DNA from: Sphaerisporangium sp. TRM90804
Lineage (GTDB): Bacteria > Actinomycetota > Actinomycetes > Streptosporangiales > Streptosporangiaceae
DNA: 64,000 bases
NCBI RefSeq assembly: GCF_029846175.1
Contig: NZ_JARWAC010000016.1
Span: 62,001-126,000, forward strand
Direction of reading: 5' to 3'
Shown piece by piece: positions 20,651 to 31,616 of this stretch. The stretch's first letter is position 1. Each line of letters starts with the position of its first letter. Below the pieces are notes generated by a model. The model was not told the DNA's origin. It saw only the letters and a list, made by a program, of their open reading frames with translations, and did no database searches. The position numbers were made by a program, and so were the translations under genes.

Positions 20651-21100
20651 ATGACCACAGTGCTCGCCCCGGTGGCGGGATCCGTCGTGGGGCTGGCGGC
20701 GGTGCCCGACCCGGTGTTCGCCGGAGGCCTGGTGGGGCCGGGGACGGCGATCGACCCGGCCAGGGGCCCGGCCGACGCGCTGGCGCCCGTCGACGGCACG
20801 ATCCTGAAGATCCACCCGCACGCGTACGTGGTCGTCGGCGACGACGGCAGGGGCGTCCTGGTGCACCTGGGCGTCGACACCGTGCGCCTGCGGGGCGAGG
20901 GCTTCACCGTGCTGGCGCGCGAGGGCGAGCGCGTGCGCGCCGGGCAGCCCGTCGTCGCCTGGCACCCCGCGGGCGTCGAGGCCCGGGGCCTGTCCCCGGT
21001 GTGCGCGGTGGTCGCCCTGGACGCCCCGCCGGGAGCGGTGCGGGTGGTGGCGGCGTCCGGGCCCGTCCGGGCCGGCGAGCGGCTCCTGCGGTGGGACTGA
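20651..21100 (+). CDS. crr: PTS glucose-type EIIA (Crr)
   Basis: A 149-residue EIIA-Glc-type protein. The two active-site histidines are in ILKIHPHAYVV and VLVHLGVDTV, the second being the phosphoacceptor. It receives phosphate from HPr (21286). ATG at 20651 lies 23 bases after the EIIB stop. EIIA-type proteins can also serve as regulatory signals; nothing in the sequence shows that here. Confidence 0.93.
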   Translation: MTTVLAPVAGSVVGLAAVPDPVFAGGLVGPGTAIDPARGPADALAPVDGTILKIHPHAYVVVGDDGRGVLVHLGVDTVRLRGEGFTVLAREGERVRAGQPVVAWHPAGVEARGLSPVCAVVALDAPPGAVRVVAASGPVRAGERLLRWD

Positions 21101-21249
21101 CCGGGCAGGCCGCGACGACGGGTACGACCAGGAGAGGACGGTTCCCGGCGGGTGTTCGCCCCGCCCCCGGCCCGTCGATGTCGACGGGCTGTTACCTGAG
21201 TCTGGGATTCTTTCGGTATGACCCGCTAGCCGTACTGAGGGAACCCGGG

Positions 21250-21261
21250 TGGTCCAGACCG
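21250..21261. promoter_or_regulatory. dre-like operator before ptsH
   Basis: GGTCCAGACC (21251-21260) differs from the DasR core GGTCTAGACC at one base and is flanked by T on the left as in the consensus. It lies 25 bases upstream of the HPr start. Streptomyces DasR represses ptsH, ptsI and crr through such sites. Confidence 0.7.
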
Positions 21262-21285
21262 CCCCGGCCGGTTCGAGGAGGACGC

Positions 21286-21543
21286 GTGCCCGAGCGCAAG
21301 GTGATCGTGGAGTCGGAAGTGGGCCTGCACGCCCGTCCGGCGGCGAGATTCGTGCAGACCGCCGCCAAGGCGCCCATCGACGTGACCGTCGCCAAGCCGG
21401 GCGGCACACCGGTGAACGCCAAGAGCATCCTTTCCATCCTGGCGCTCGACGTCAGGCACGGGGAGGCCATCGTCATCCACGCCGACGGCGACGGCGCCGA
21501 GCAGCTTCTGGACGAGCTGGCCGCCATCGTCTCGACGTCCTGA
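21286..21543 (+). CDS. ptsH: Phosphocarrier protein HPr
   Basis: An 85-residue HPr. The phosphoacceptor His is in GLHARPAARFV near residue 15. The region around KSILSILALDV carries the Ser that HPr kinase uses in Firmicutes. The start is GTG at 21286 with GAGGAGGA ahead of it. ptsI follows after 16 bases. Confidence 0.96.
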   Translation: MPERKVIVESEVGLHARPAARFVQTAAKAPIDVTVAKPGGTPVNAKSILSILALDVRHGEAIVIHADGDGAEQLLDELAAIVSTS

Positions 21544-21559
21544 TCCCTACGGAGCCGCC

Positions 21560-23230
21560 ATGGAAGTCCTGACCGGAGCCGGGGTGAGCCCCGGCGCGGG
21601 GTACGGCCCCGCCTACTTGCTGCGCGCCGACGTCCCGGAGCCCGCCGCGGGCTCGCGGCACGGCGGCGACCCCGTCGGGGAGGTCGCCCGGGTGGAGGCC
21701 GCCGTGGAGCGGGTGGCCGCCGACCTGGAGGAGCGGGGGGAGACGGCCGGCGGCGAGGCGCGGGACGTCCTCGGGGCCCAGGCGCTCATGGCGAGGGATC
21801 CCGCCCTCGCGAGCGAGGTGGCCGACCTGATCGCGGCCGGCACGTCCGGCGAGCGCGCCGTGTACGAGGCCTTCATGCGGTACCGCGACACGCTCGCCCA
21901 GGCGGCGGGCTACCTCGCCGAGCGCGTCGCCGACCTGGACGACGTCCGCGACCGTGTGATCGCCGAGCTGCTGGGCCTGCCGTCCCCGGGTCTTCCCGGC
22001 GACGCGTCCGAGCCGTACGTGCTGGTGGCGCGCGACCTCGCGCCCGCCGACACCGCGCTGCTCACCAAGGAGGTCGTCGCCGCCTTCGTCACCGAGCAGG
22101 GCGGCCCCACCAGCCACACCGCGATCATCGCGCGCGCGCTCGGCGTCCCGGCCGTCGTCGCCTGCGCGGGCGCCACCATCATCGTGAACGGCACGCCCGT
22201 GCTGGTCGACGGTACCACCGGCATGGTGGCGCTCGTCCCCTCCGAGGAGGAGGTCAGCGCGGCCCTGCGGTCGGCACGCGACCGCGAGTCCGTGCTCACC
22301 TCGGCGACCGGCCCCGGCGCCACCGCCGACGGGCACCCGGTGGCCCTGCTGGCCAACGTCGGCGGGCCCGGCGACCTGGCGGACGCGGTGAGCCGCGGCG
22401 CCGAGGGGGTGGGGCTGTACCGCACCGAGTTCCTCTTCCTGGACCGCGGGCAGGGGCCCTCGGAGGAGGAGCAGGAGGCGGCCTACCGCGAGGTCCTGGA
22501 GGCGTTCCCGGGCCGCCCGGTGGTGGTGCGGGTGCTGGACTCCGGCGCCGACAAGCCGCTCGGCTTCCTGCCGCCCACCGCCGAGCAGCCCAACCCCGCG
22601 CTGGGGGAGCGCGGCATCCGGGTGTTCCGCACGTTCACCGACGTCATGGTGGGCCAGCTCCGGGCGCTCGCCCGCGCCGCCGAGGGCACCGAGGCGCGGC
22701 TCCAGGTCATGGCGCCCATGGTGGCGACCGCCGCAGAGGCCCGATGGTTCGCCGACGCCTGCCGCGCCGCGGGCCTCCCGTCGGCGGGCGTCATGATCGA
22801 GATCCCCGCCGCCGCCCTGCGGGCCGGCGAGCTGGCCGCCGAGGCCGACTTCTTCTCGATCGGCACCAACGACCTCGCCCAGTACGCCTTCGCCGCCGAC
22901 CGCCAGCTAGGCGCGCTGACCGAGTTCCAGGACCCGTGGCAGCCGGTCCTGCTCGACCTGGTGGCCATGACCGCCGCCGCCGACGTCCCCTGCGGCGTCT
23001 GCGGCGAGGCAGGCTCCGACCCCGCCATGGCCTGCGTGCTGGTGGGCCTCGGCGTCGACTCCCTGTCGATGGGCGCCCCGGCCCTGCCATGGGTGCGCGC
23101 GGCCCTGGCCCGCCACACCCTGGCCCAGTGCAGGGCGGCCGCCACCGCCGCCCGGGCCGCGACGACCGCCGAGGAGGCGCGCGCCGCCGCGCGCGAGCAC
23201 CTTCCGGGGCTGGCCGACCTGGCATTGTGA
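21560..23230 (+). CDS. ptsI: PTS enzyme I
   Basis: A 556-residue EI. It autophosphorylates with phosphoenolpyruvate on the His of GGPTSHTAIIARALGVPAVV (about residue 190). The C-terminal PEP-binding barrel shows GVGLYRTEFLFLDR and the catalytic Cys region PCGVCGEAGSDP. Full length for the family. It completes a full phosphorelay encoded in this one locus. Confidence 0.97.
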   Translation: MEVLTGAGVSPGAGYGPAYLLRADVPEPAAGSRHGGDPVGEVARVEAAVERVAADLEERGETAGGEARDVLGAQALMARDPALASEVADLIAAGTSGERAVYEAFMRYRDTLAQAAGYLAERVADLDDVRDRVIAELLGLPSPGLPGDASEPYVLVARDLAPADTALLTKEVVAAFVTEQGGPTSHTAIIARALGVPAVVACAGATIIVNGTPVLVDGTTGMVALVPSEEEVSAALRSARDRESVLTSATGPGATADGHPVALLANVGGPGDLADAVSRGAEGVGLYRTEFLFLDRGQGPSEEEQEAAYREVLEAFPGRPVVVRVLDSGADKPLGFLPPTAEQPNPALGERGIRVFRTFTDVMVGQLRALARAAEGTEARLQVMAPMVATAAEARWFADACRAAGLPSAGVMIEIPAAALRAGELAAEADFFSIGTNDLAQYAFAADRQLGALTEFQDPWQPVLLDLVAMTAAADVPCGVCGEAGSDPAMACVLVGLGVDSLSMGAPALPWVRAALARHTLAQCRAAATAARAATTAEEARAAAREHLPGLADLAL

Positions 23231-23279
23231 CCAAGGCGGCGTCCCGTGGGGGCCCTGTGACGGGCGGGGCGCCGCTACC

Positions 23280-25019
23280 GTGAAGTCCATGGGTGGACGT
23301 GTACGCGCGGCGGCGCTGCTGGTGATCGCGACCGTGACGGCCGGCTGCGCCGGCACTCCGCCGGAGCCGCCCCCGGCCGCCCCCACCCGGGCCGCGCCCC
23401 CCGCGTCCTCTCCACCGGCCACCCCCGCCGCGTCCCCGTCGCCCTCGGCGAGCGCGCCCGCGCCCGCCGAGGCCCTGCTCGCCGGGATGAGCCTCGCCGA
23501 GAAGGTCGGCCAGCTCTTCATGCCCGTGCTGTACGGAGCTCGCGCCGACGCCGCCCACGGCGAGAACCAGGCGCGGTTCGGGGCCGGCGCGCCCGCGCAG
23601 GTCGTCAGGAAGTACCGTCCCGGCGGCGTGATCCTGTTCCCCTGGGCGGGCAACGTCGCCGACGCCGGGCAGCTCGTGAAGCTGGCCGACGGCCTGCAGG
23701 AGGCGTCGGAGATCCCGCTGATGATCGGCGCCGACCAGGAGAACGGCGTCGTCTCGCGGCTGAGCCCCCTGGTCACCGACGTGCCGGGCAGCATGGCGAT
23801 CGGCGCGACCGGCGATCCCGAGCAGGCGCGCGCGGCGGCCCGGGTGACCGGCGCGGAGCTGCGGGCGCTCGGCCTGAACCTCGACTTCGCCCCGGTGGCC
23901 GACGTCAACGTCGACCCGGCCAACCCGGTGATCGGGGCCCGCTCGTACGGGTCCGATCCCAAGCGGGTGGCGGCCATGGTGGGGGCGGCGGTCGACGGCT
24001 TCCACGAGGCCGGCGTGGCGAGCGCCGCCAAGCACTTCCCCGGCCACGGCGACACCAGGGTCGACAGCCACAGCGGCCTGCCGGTGATCGACCACTCCCG
24101 CTCCCAGTGGGACAGGCTGGACGCGCCGCCGTTCCGGGCGGCCGTCGAGCGGGGGGTGGACATCGTGATGTCCGCTCACGTCGTGATGCCCAAGCTCGAC
24201 CCCTCGGGCGACCCCGCGACGCTGTCCAAGCCCATCATCACCGGGTTGCTGCGCGACGAGCTGGGCTACGACGGCGTGGTGTCCACCGACGCGCTCGACA
24301 TGGACGCGGTGCGCGAGAAGTACGGCGACGGCGAGGTGGCGGTGCGGGCGATCCTGGCGGGCGTCGACCTGCTGCTGATGCCGCCCGACCTGCCCAAGGC
24401 GCACGCCGCGGTCCTGGCCGCCGTGGAGTCCGGCCGCATCTCCCGCGACCGCCTCGACCGGTCGGTCTCCCGCCTGCTCGCCCTGAAGGCCGGGCGCGGC
24501 ATCCTGGACGGCCCCGCGCCCGGCGCCGGGCAGGCGGCGAAGGTGCTGCGCTCCGAGGAGCACCGGGCGCGGGCCCAGCGCATCGCCGACCGCTCGGTGA
24601 CGGCGGTCAAGGGCGCCGGGCGCCTCCCGCTCAAGGGGGACGTTCTGGTCACCGGCCCCGCGGCCCGGCGGCTGGCCCGCATGCTGGACGGCGCCACGGC
24701 GGCGGGCACCGGCGACACCCCGACCGCCGCCCAGACGGCTTCGGCGCGCGCCGCGGCGGCCCGCGCCGACGTCGTGGTGGTCACCACGCGGGACGCCGGC
24801 CCCGCCCAGGCCCGCCTGGTCGCCGAGATGGCCCGCACCGGGAAGACGCTCGTGGTCGTCTCCATGGGCGCCCCGTACGAGCTCTCCCGCCTGCGCGGCT
24901 ACGACGCGGCCCTCGCCGTCTACTCCGACGGCGACGCCTCGCTGAGGGCCGCCGCGAAGGCCCTGAGCGGCACGCTCAAGCCCGCCGGTGCCCTTCCCGT
25001 CGAGCTGAACGGCGGGTGA
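23280..25019 (+). CDS. nagZ: GH3 beta-N-acetylhexosaminidase lipoprotein (NagZ type)
   Basis: A 579-residue glycoside hydrolase family 3 protein. A signal peptide ends in the lipobox VTAGC, cysteine near residue 22, followed by a Pro/Ala/Ser linker. The NagZ-specific loop KHFPGHGDT with the His/Asp acid-base pair is at about residue 250. The nucleophile Asp is in VSTDALDM near residue 341. Such enzymes release GlcNAc from chitin or peptidoglycan fragments on the cell surface, which suits its position after the GlcNAc PTS. A C-terminal GH3 domain extends beyond the barrel. The start is GTG at 23280 or ATG at 23289. Confidence 0.92.
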   Translation: MKSMGGRVRAAALLVIATVTAGCAGTPPEPPPAAPTRAAPPASSPPATPAASPSPSASAPAPAEALLAGMSLAEKVGQLFMPVLYGARADAAHGENQARFGAGAPAQVVRKYRPGGVILFPWAGNVADAGQLVKLADGLQEASEIPLMIGADQENGVVSRLSPLVTDVPGSMAIGATGDPEQARAAARVTGAELRALGLNLDFAPVADVNVDPANPVIGARSYGSDPKRVAAMVGAAVDGFHEAGVASAAKHFPGHGDTRVDSHSGLPVIDHSRSQWDRLDAPPFRAAVERGVDIVMSAHVVMPKLDPSGDPATLSKPIITGLLRDELGYDGVVSTDALDMDAVREKYGDGEVAVRAILAGVDLLLMPPDLPKAHAAVLAAVESGRISRDRLDRSVSRLLALKAGRGILDGPAPGAGQAAKVLRSEEHRARAQRIADRSVTAVKGAGRLPLKGDVLVTGPAARRLARMLDGATAAGTGDTPTAAQTASARAAAARADVVVVTTRDAGPAQARLVAEMARTGKTLVVVSMGAPYELSRLRGYDAALAVYSDGDASLRAAAKALSGTLKPAGALPVELNGG

Positions 25020-25101
25020 CCGGTCCCTTCCGCGGGGGCTGGCGAAGATCGCCGGCCGGGCCCGGCCTAACCTGAAAGGCCGGGGTCGGAGAGGAGCGGA
25101 C

Positions 25102-25794
25102 GTGCTGAGAGGCGTACTCATCGACTGGGGTGGCGTGCTCACCACGAGCCTGCACGAGGCCATCGCCGAATGGATCGCCGCCGACGGCATCGACGGCGTC
25201 CACTACCGCGACATGATGGGCGTGCTCGTGCGCGAGGCGTACGAGCACGGGGCCCAGGGGGAGAACCCCATCCACGCGCTGGAACGCGGGGAGGTCGACG
25301 TGCCGGCCTTCGAGCGCGACCTGGCGGCGCGCCTGGTCACCGTCGACGGCGGCCCGCCGGTCGCCGAGGGGATGCTGCGGCGCATGTTCGAGGGCTTCCG
25401 GCCCGTCCCGCAGATGTACGAGATGCTCGCCGCGGCCCGCGGCGCCGGGCTGGTGACGTGCCTGGTGTCCAACTCCTGGGGTGATCACTACGTCCGCGAG
25501 GGCTGGGAGGGCTACTTCGACCAGGTGGTCATCTCCGGCGAGGTGGGCATGCGCAAGCCCGAGCCGCGGATCTTCCACCACGCGCTCGGCCTCGTCGGCC
25601 TGCCCGCCGAGCACTGCGCCTTCGTCGACGACGCGGAGGCCAACATCGTCGCCGCCCGGGCCGTCGGCCTCGTCGGCGTCCACCACCTGGACACCGAGGC
25701 GACCATCAGGCGCATCGAGACGATGGCCGGGCTCTCCCTGCGCACCGGGAACGGCGCGACCCCGGCGGCCGCGGCCGGCACGCCCTCGCCGTGA
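25102..25794 (+). CDS. HAD-family hydrolase (subfamily IA)
   Basis: A 230-residue HAD protein. Motif I is IDWGGVLTT, with the nucleophile Asp but Gly at the second Asp position, as in epoxide-hydrolase-like members. Motif II is the Ser in VSNSWG, motif III the Lys in MRKPEPRIF, motif IV FVDDAEAN. Such proteins usually dephosphorylate small metabolites. The start is GTG at 25102 with GAGGAG ahead. It is the first of three HAD-like genes in 3 kb. Confidence 0.88.
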   Translation: MLRGVLIDWGGVLTTSLHEAIAEWIAADGIDGVHYRDMMGVLVREAYEHGAQGENPIHALERGEVDVPAFERDLAARLVTVDGGPPVAEGMLRRMFEGFRPVPQMYEMLAAARGAGLVTCLVSNSWGDHYVREGWEGYFDQVVISGEVGMRKPEPRIFHHALGLVGLPAEHCAFVDDAEANIVAARAVGLVGVHHLDTEATIRRIETMAGLSLRTGNGATPAAAAGTPSP

Positions 25795-25917
25795 CCCCGC
25801 CCGGGAGCGGGCCTGGGCGGCCCGCCCGGCGCGAGGTGGCGGGCCGGGCTGGCACACTCGTACAGGTCGCCGGCGCCGCTCGGGGGTCGGAATCGCGAAC
25901 GTCTGATTGAGGAACGC

Positions 25918-26424
25918 ATGCGCGTGTACTTGCCGTGCACGCTCCCCGCGCTGGCCCGGGTGGCCGACGCCGGGGAGCTCGGTCCCGCCCCGCTGACCGC
26001 CTACGCGGTCACCCCGGCGCTGGTGGAGTGGTACGTCTCGGGGGACGCCGAGGAGCTGGAGTACGTCGCCCTGACCGACGCCGCGAGGGCGTCCCTGCGC
26101 ATGCTGGCCGCCGACCGCGCCGATGGAGTGGCGGTCCCCGGCAGGCGGGTGGTGATCGCCGCCGAGGTGCCCGACGGCGCCGCCAAGGCCGGCGCCGACC
26201 TGGAGGACCGCGCGCGGGTGCGCCTGGCGGAGCCGGTGCCGATGAGCGCGGTCGTGTCGGTCCACGTGGACGACCTCGCGGCCGTCCCCGACGTCGAGTC
26301 GGCGCTCGCGGCCGTGTTCGCCGCGGACGCCGGTGACCAGGACGCGCGGTTCCAGGTCGACGGCGCCGAGGCCCACGAGCTGATGTGGTACGCCACGCAG
26401 GAGATCCCCGACCTGCGGGTCTGA
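25918..26424 (+). CDS. DUF6912-type conserved protein
   Basis: A 168-residue acidic soluble protein starting MRVYLPCTLPALARV, which matches the actinobacterial DUF6912 family. It has no membrane segment or known catalytic motif. GAGGAA precedes ATG at 25918. It usually occurs beside HAD hydrolase genes; the function is unknown. Confidence 0.78.
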   Translation: MRVYLPCTLPALARVADAGELGPAPLTAYAVTPALVEWYVSGDAEELEYVALTDAARASLRMLAADRADGVAVPGRRVVIAAEVPDGAAKAGADLEDRARVRLAEPVPMSAVVSVHVDDLAAVPDVESALAAVFAADAGDQDARFQVDGAEAHELMWYATQEIPDLRV

Positions 26425-26495
26425 GGTCTGGGGTGCCCCAGGGAGCGTGCGGGACGCTTGAACACGGCGGCGGAAAAGCTAGGCTTGACGGCGAT

Positions 26496-27134
26496 ATGAA
26501 GCACATCATCTGGGACTGGAACGGAACTCTGTTCCACGACATCGACGCCGTCGTCGGGGCCACCAACGAGGTCTTCCGGCCCTACGGGGTCGCCGCCTTC
26601 GACCACGACGGCTTCCGCGCCGCCTACACCCGGCCGATCTGAGTCGCCTACGAGCGCATCCTGGGCCGGCCGTTGCGCGACGGCGAGTGGGAGCTGCTCG
26701 ACCAGGCCTTCCACGACCACTACCACCGGCTGATGCTGTCGTGCGCGCTCGCCGAGGACGCCCTCGACTGCCTGCGCGGGTGGGTCGACTCCGGGCGCAC
26801 GCAGTCGCTGCTGTCGATGTGGGCCCACGACCGGCTGGTCCGCAAGGCCGAGGAGCTCGGCATCAGCGGCTACTTCAACCGCATCGACGGCCTCAGCGCC
26901 GGCCTGCCGGGCGGAGGCAAGGCCGAGCACATGGTGGCGCACATCGAGTCGCTCGCCATCGACCCCTCCGAGGTGCTGGTGATCGGCGACAGCCTGGACG
27001 ACGCCCACGCGGCCCAGCACGTCGGGGCGTCCGCCGTGCTGTACACCGGCGGCATGACCAGCAGGGCCGACCTGTCGGCCTCCGGCCTGCCCATCGTGGA
27101 GACCCTGACCGACGCGTTCAGCCACGCGACCTGA
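26496..27134 (+). pseudogene. HAD-family hydrolase interrupted by an in-frame TGA
   Basis: ATG at 26496 opens a HAD protein with motif I WDWNGTLFHD. The frame meets TGA at 26640-26642 after 48 codons and continues without shift to 27134, encoding VAYERILGRPL..., motif II SMWAHD, Lys in GGGKAEHM, and motif IV VIGDSLDDA. Homologues have Trp in the pattern PIW-V-YE-LG at the stop position, so one TGG to TGA change explains it. The intact product would be 212 residues. Mutation, sequencing error or UGA readthrough are all possible. A TAGGCT hexamer at 26480-26485 puts the transcript start only a few bases before the ATG. Confidence 0.8.
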
Positions 27135-27161
27135 CCGGCACGCCCCGCCGTGGGCGGCCGC

Positions 27162-27189
27162 GTGCGGCGCCGGGTCCCCGGCGCCGCAC
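27162..27189. terminator. GC hairpin
   Basis: GTGCGGCGCCGGG (27162-27174) and CCCGGCGCCGCAC (27177-27189) form a perfect 13-base stem with a minimal loop, 27 bases after the HAD stop. No T-tract. Confidence 0.5.
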
Positions 27190-27268
27190 GGCCGCGTGAC
27201 CCGACCGTCTCGGCATCGGGCGCCGCGGGTACCCCCGATGGCCGTACCCTGAGCCCACCCGGTTCCGC

Positions 27269-28009
27269 GTGTTCGTTCGGAGGCCCCCCATCAACCGTCT
27301 CGTGCTGTGGAACGTCGACCTCACCCTGGTCGACGTGGCGATCGTCACCCGCGAATCCTTCGCCGAGGCGTTCCGGCAGGTCACCGGGCGGCCGCTGGTG
27401 AAGCTGGCGCCCGCGATGGGGCGTCCCGACTCCGAGATCATCTTCGAGACGCTCGCGGTCAACGGCATCACGACCGGCGACGACCACCTGCCGCGGTTCA
27501 TCGACGCGCTCGCCACCGCCTTCGCCTCCCGGCGCAAGCGGCTCGGCAAGGACGGCCGCGCCATGCCCGGCGCCAAGGACGCCCTGCGCGCCGTGGCCGC
27601 GCTCGACGGCGTCGTCCAGTCGGTCCTCACCGGCACGATCAAGAGCAACGCGGTGCACAAGCTCGGCGCGTTCGGCCTCGACCGTTACGTCGACTTCGAG
27701 GTCGGCGGCTACGGCGAGGAGGTCTACCCCAAGGCCACCCTGCTGCAGGTCGCGCAGGGCAGAGTGAAGCGCAGGTACGGCTTCACCTGCGACGGGTCGA
27801 ACACCGTGCTGGTGGGCGACTCCGCGAGGGACGTCCAGGCGGCCCGCATCGCCGGGGCCGCGATGGTCGCGGTGGCCTCGGGCCGCTCCACCGTCGCCGA
27901 CCTGCGTGAGGCGGGCGCCGACATCATCCTGCGCGACCTCACCGACGCCTCCGAGGTCGTCGCCGCCGTCGCCCGGCTGACCGGCCCGGCCGGCCGCAAG
28001 GCGGGCTGA
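27269..28009 (+). CDS. HAD-like protein with altered nucleophile
   Basis: About 246 residues if GTG at 27269 is used. The HAD fold is clear: motif II VLTGTIKSN, Lys region YPKATLLQ, motif IV VLVGDSARDVQAA. Motif I, however, reads WNVDLTLVD, so the first Asp (the nucleophile) is Asn and the second Asp is kept. Phosphatase activity is therefore doubtful. GGAGG at 27279-27283 is six bases before an in-frame ATC at 27290, which would start directly before NRLVLWNVD; the GTG at 27269 has no ribosome-binding site and GTG at 27302 is too far. The start is unresolved. Confidence 0.8.
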   Translation: MFVRRPPINRLVLWNVDLTLVDVAIVTRESFAEAFRQVTGRPLVKLAPAMGRPDSEIIFETLAVNGITTGDDHLPRFIDALATAFASRRKRLGKDGRAMPGAKDALRAVAALDGVVQSVLTGTIKSNAVHKLGAFGLDRYVDFEVGGYGEEVYPKATLLQVAQGRVKRRYGFTCDGSNTVLVGDSARDVQAARIAGAAMVAVASGRSTVADLREAGADIILRDLTDASEVVAAVARLTGPAGRKAG

Positions 28010-28252
28010 GCCCGCGCCCCGGCCCTATAACGGTTGTGAGGTCGCGGGTGGCGGACGTTATCCTTCGGCGAACGGAGCCGCGTCGGTCACGGTGAGCGGC
28101 CGGCGGACACGAGCGGGAAGTCAAGCGGCAGGTCATGGGCATTCACGAGGTGGGGCGGCGAGCTACCCGCGCCGAGCTGGGGAACGAGCGTTCGTTCTCG
28201 GCCCGGCTCGGCGGCGCGCGCCGGCGACCCATCGACCTCGTGAGGCCTTTCC
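28010..28252 (+). promoter_or_regulatory. Leader of the alanyl-tRNA synthetase gene
   Basis: No gene is visible. TTGTGA at about 28034 and TATCCT at about 28059 are promoter-like. The following 180 bases contain many short complementary segments, such as GAACGAGCG/CGTTCGTTC near 28181-28199. A GTGG-x-GC-GCG element near 28150 vaguely recalls a T-box, but no specifier loop or discriminator match was found. Only a weak GAGG precedes the ATG at 28253. Confidence 0.35.
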
Positions 28253-30913
<2,661 letters not shown>

Positions 30914-30927
30914 GCGGCGCATCGGGC

Positions 30928-31214
30928 CGCCTACGGGCCGGCTCGCCCGGCATCGGTCCGAAGCACCGCCAGGGTCTCGCCTGACGCGCCTTAGGCCGGT
31001 GCAACCGAAGCCGCGTACGCGGTGGCGATCGCCGCACGCGGGCCGGGTTCGCCCGGTGTCGTCCGACGGCGCCGTGAGGGTCGCGCTTGACGCGTGTCTG
31101 GCCGACGCCGTAGAAGCCGCGTACGCGGGGGTTGCCCGCCACAGACGGGCCCGGTGCCCGGTGTCGGCCTGAAACGTCACCAGATTGCGCCTGACGCGTC
31201 TCAGGCCGACGCCG
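30928..31214. repeat. Three imperfect ~105-bp tandem repeats with hairpin arms
   Basis: The segment GC(C/T)TGACGCG recurs at 30979, 31085 and 31189, that is at spacings 106 and 104. AGCCGCGTACGCGG, which contains a 12-base palindrome, recurs in units one and two. Each unit carries arms that can pair across the GACGCG core. The best is CGGTGTCGGCCTGA (31159-31172) with TCAGGCCGACGCCG (31201-31214), 13 of 14 pairs. No reading frame with gene-like bias is kept across units. Confidence 0.75.
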
Positions 31215-31224
31215 CCGCTGAGAT

Positions 31225-31428
31225 GGTGCCTTCGGCGCAATTTCTCAAGGGTGACCCTCACCCAGCCCACTCATGCCGTCGCGCAAGCCAGAGGCCCTCG
31301 GTCCCGAAAGACACTCGTCACCGAGACCACACCGATCGGGGGTACGGCAGGTGGACGGTGATTACTCGCGCGACCGTGGGTGGTCAGTCGGATGAGGGTC
31401 GCCCTTGGAAGACTGCGCCGAAGGCACC
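31225..31428. mobile_element. MITE-like element, copy 1 (204 bp, 36-bp inverted ends)
   Basis: The left end 31225-31260 and the reverse complement of the right end 31393-31428 agree at 31 of 36 bases; both begin GGTGCCTTCGGCGCA and end GACCCTCA. The inside is non-coding. A second element with the same ends and similar interior lies at 58685-58959. There is no transposase, so it would be moved by an enzyme encoded elsewhere. No clear target-site duplication was found. Confidence 0.7.
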
Positions 31429-31616
31429 ATTCACGGGACGCCGGTTGACCATAGGCGATGGTGGTTACGCGCGACCGGGTGTGTGAGGGGTGCGTGGGAG
31501 CACGGGGCCCACCTCGTGCGGTCCCGCTCGTTCACCGGTCGCCCGCCGTACTCGGCGCCGGCTTCGCCGTACCCCTTCCCGCCGACGCGGCGCCGGATGG
31601 GAGCAACCGGGCGGGG

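Noticed and set aside
28140-28170. T-box-like GTGG-x-GC-GCG element in the alaS leader
   Set aside because: Two mismatches to the core, no specifier loop and no match to the tRNA-Ala discriminator; kept only as a note on the leader.
30928-31214. CRISPR array
   Set aside because: Units are about 105 bases, imperfect, only three, and there are no short identical repeats with unique spacers or cas genes.
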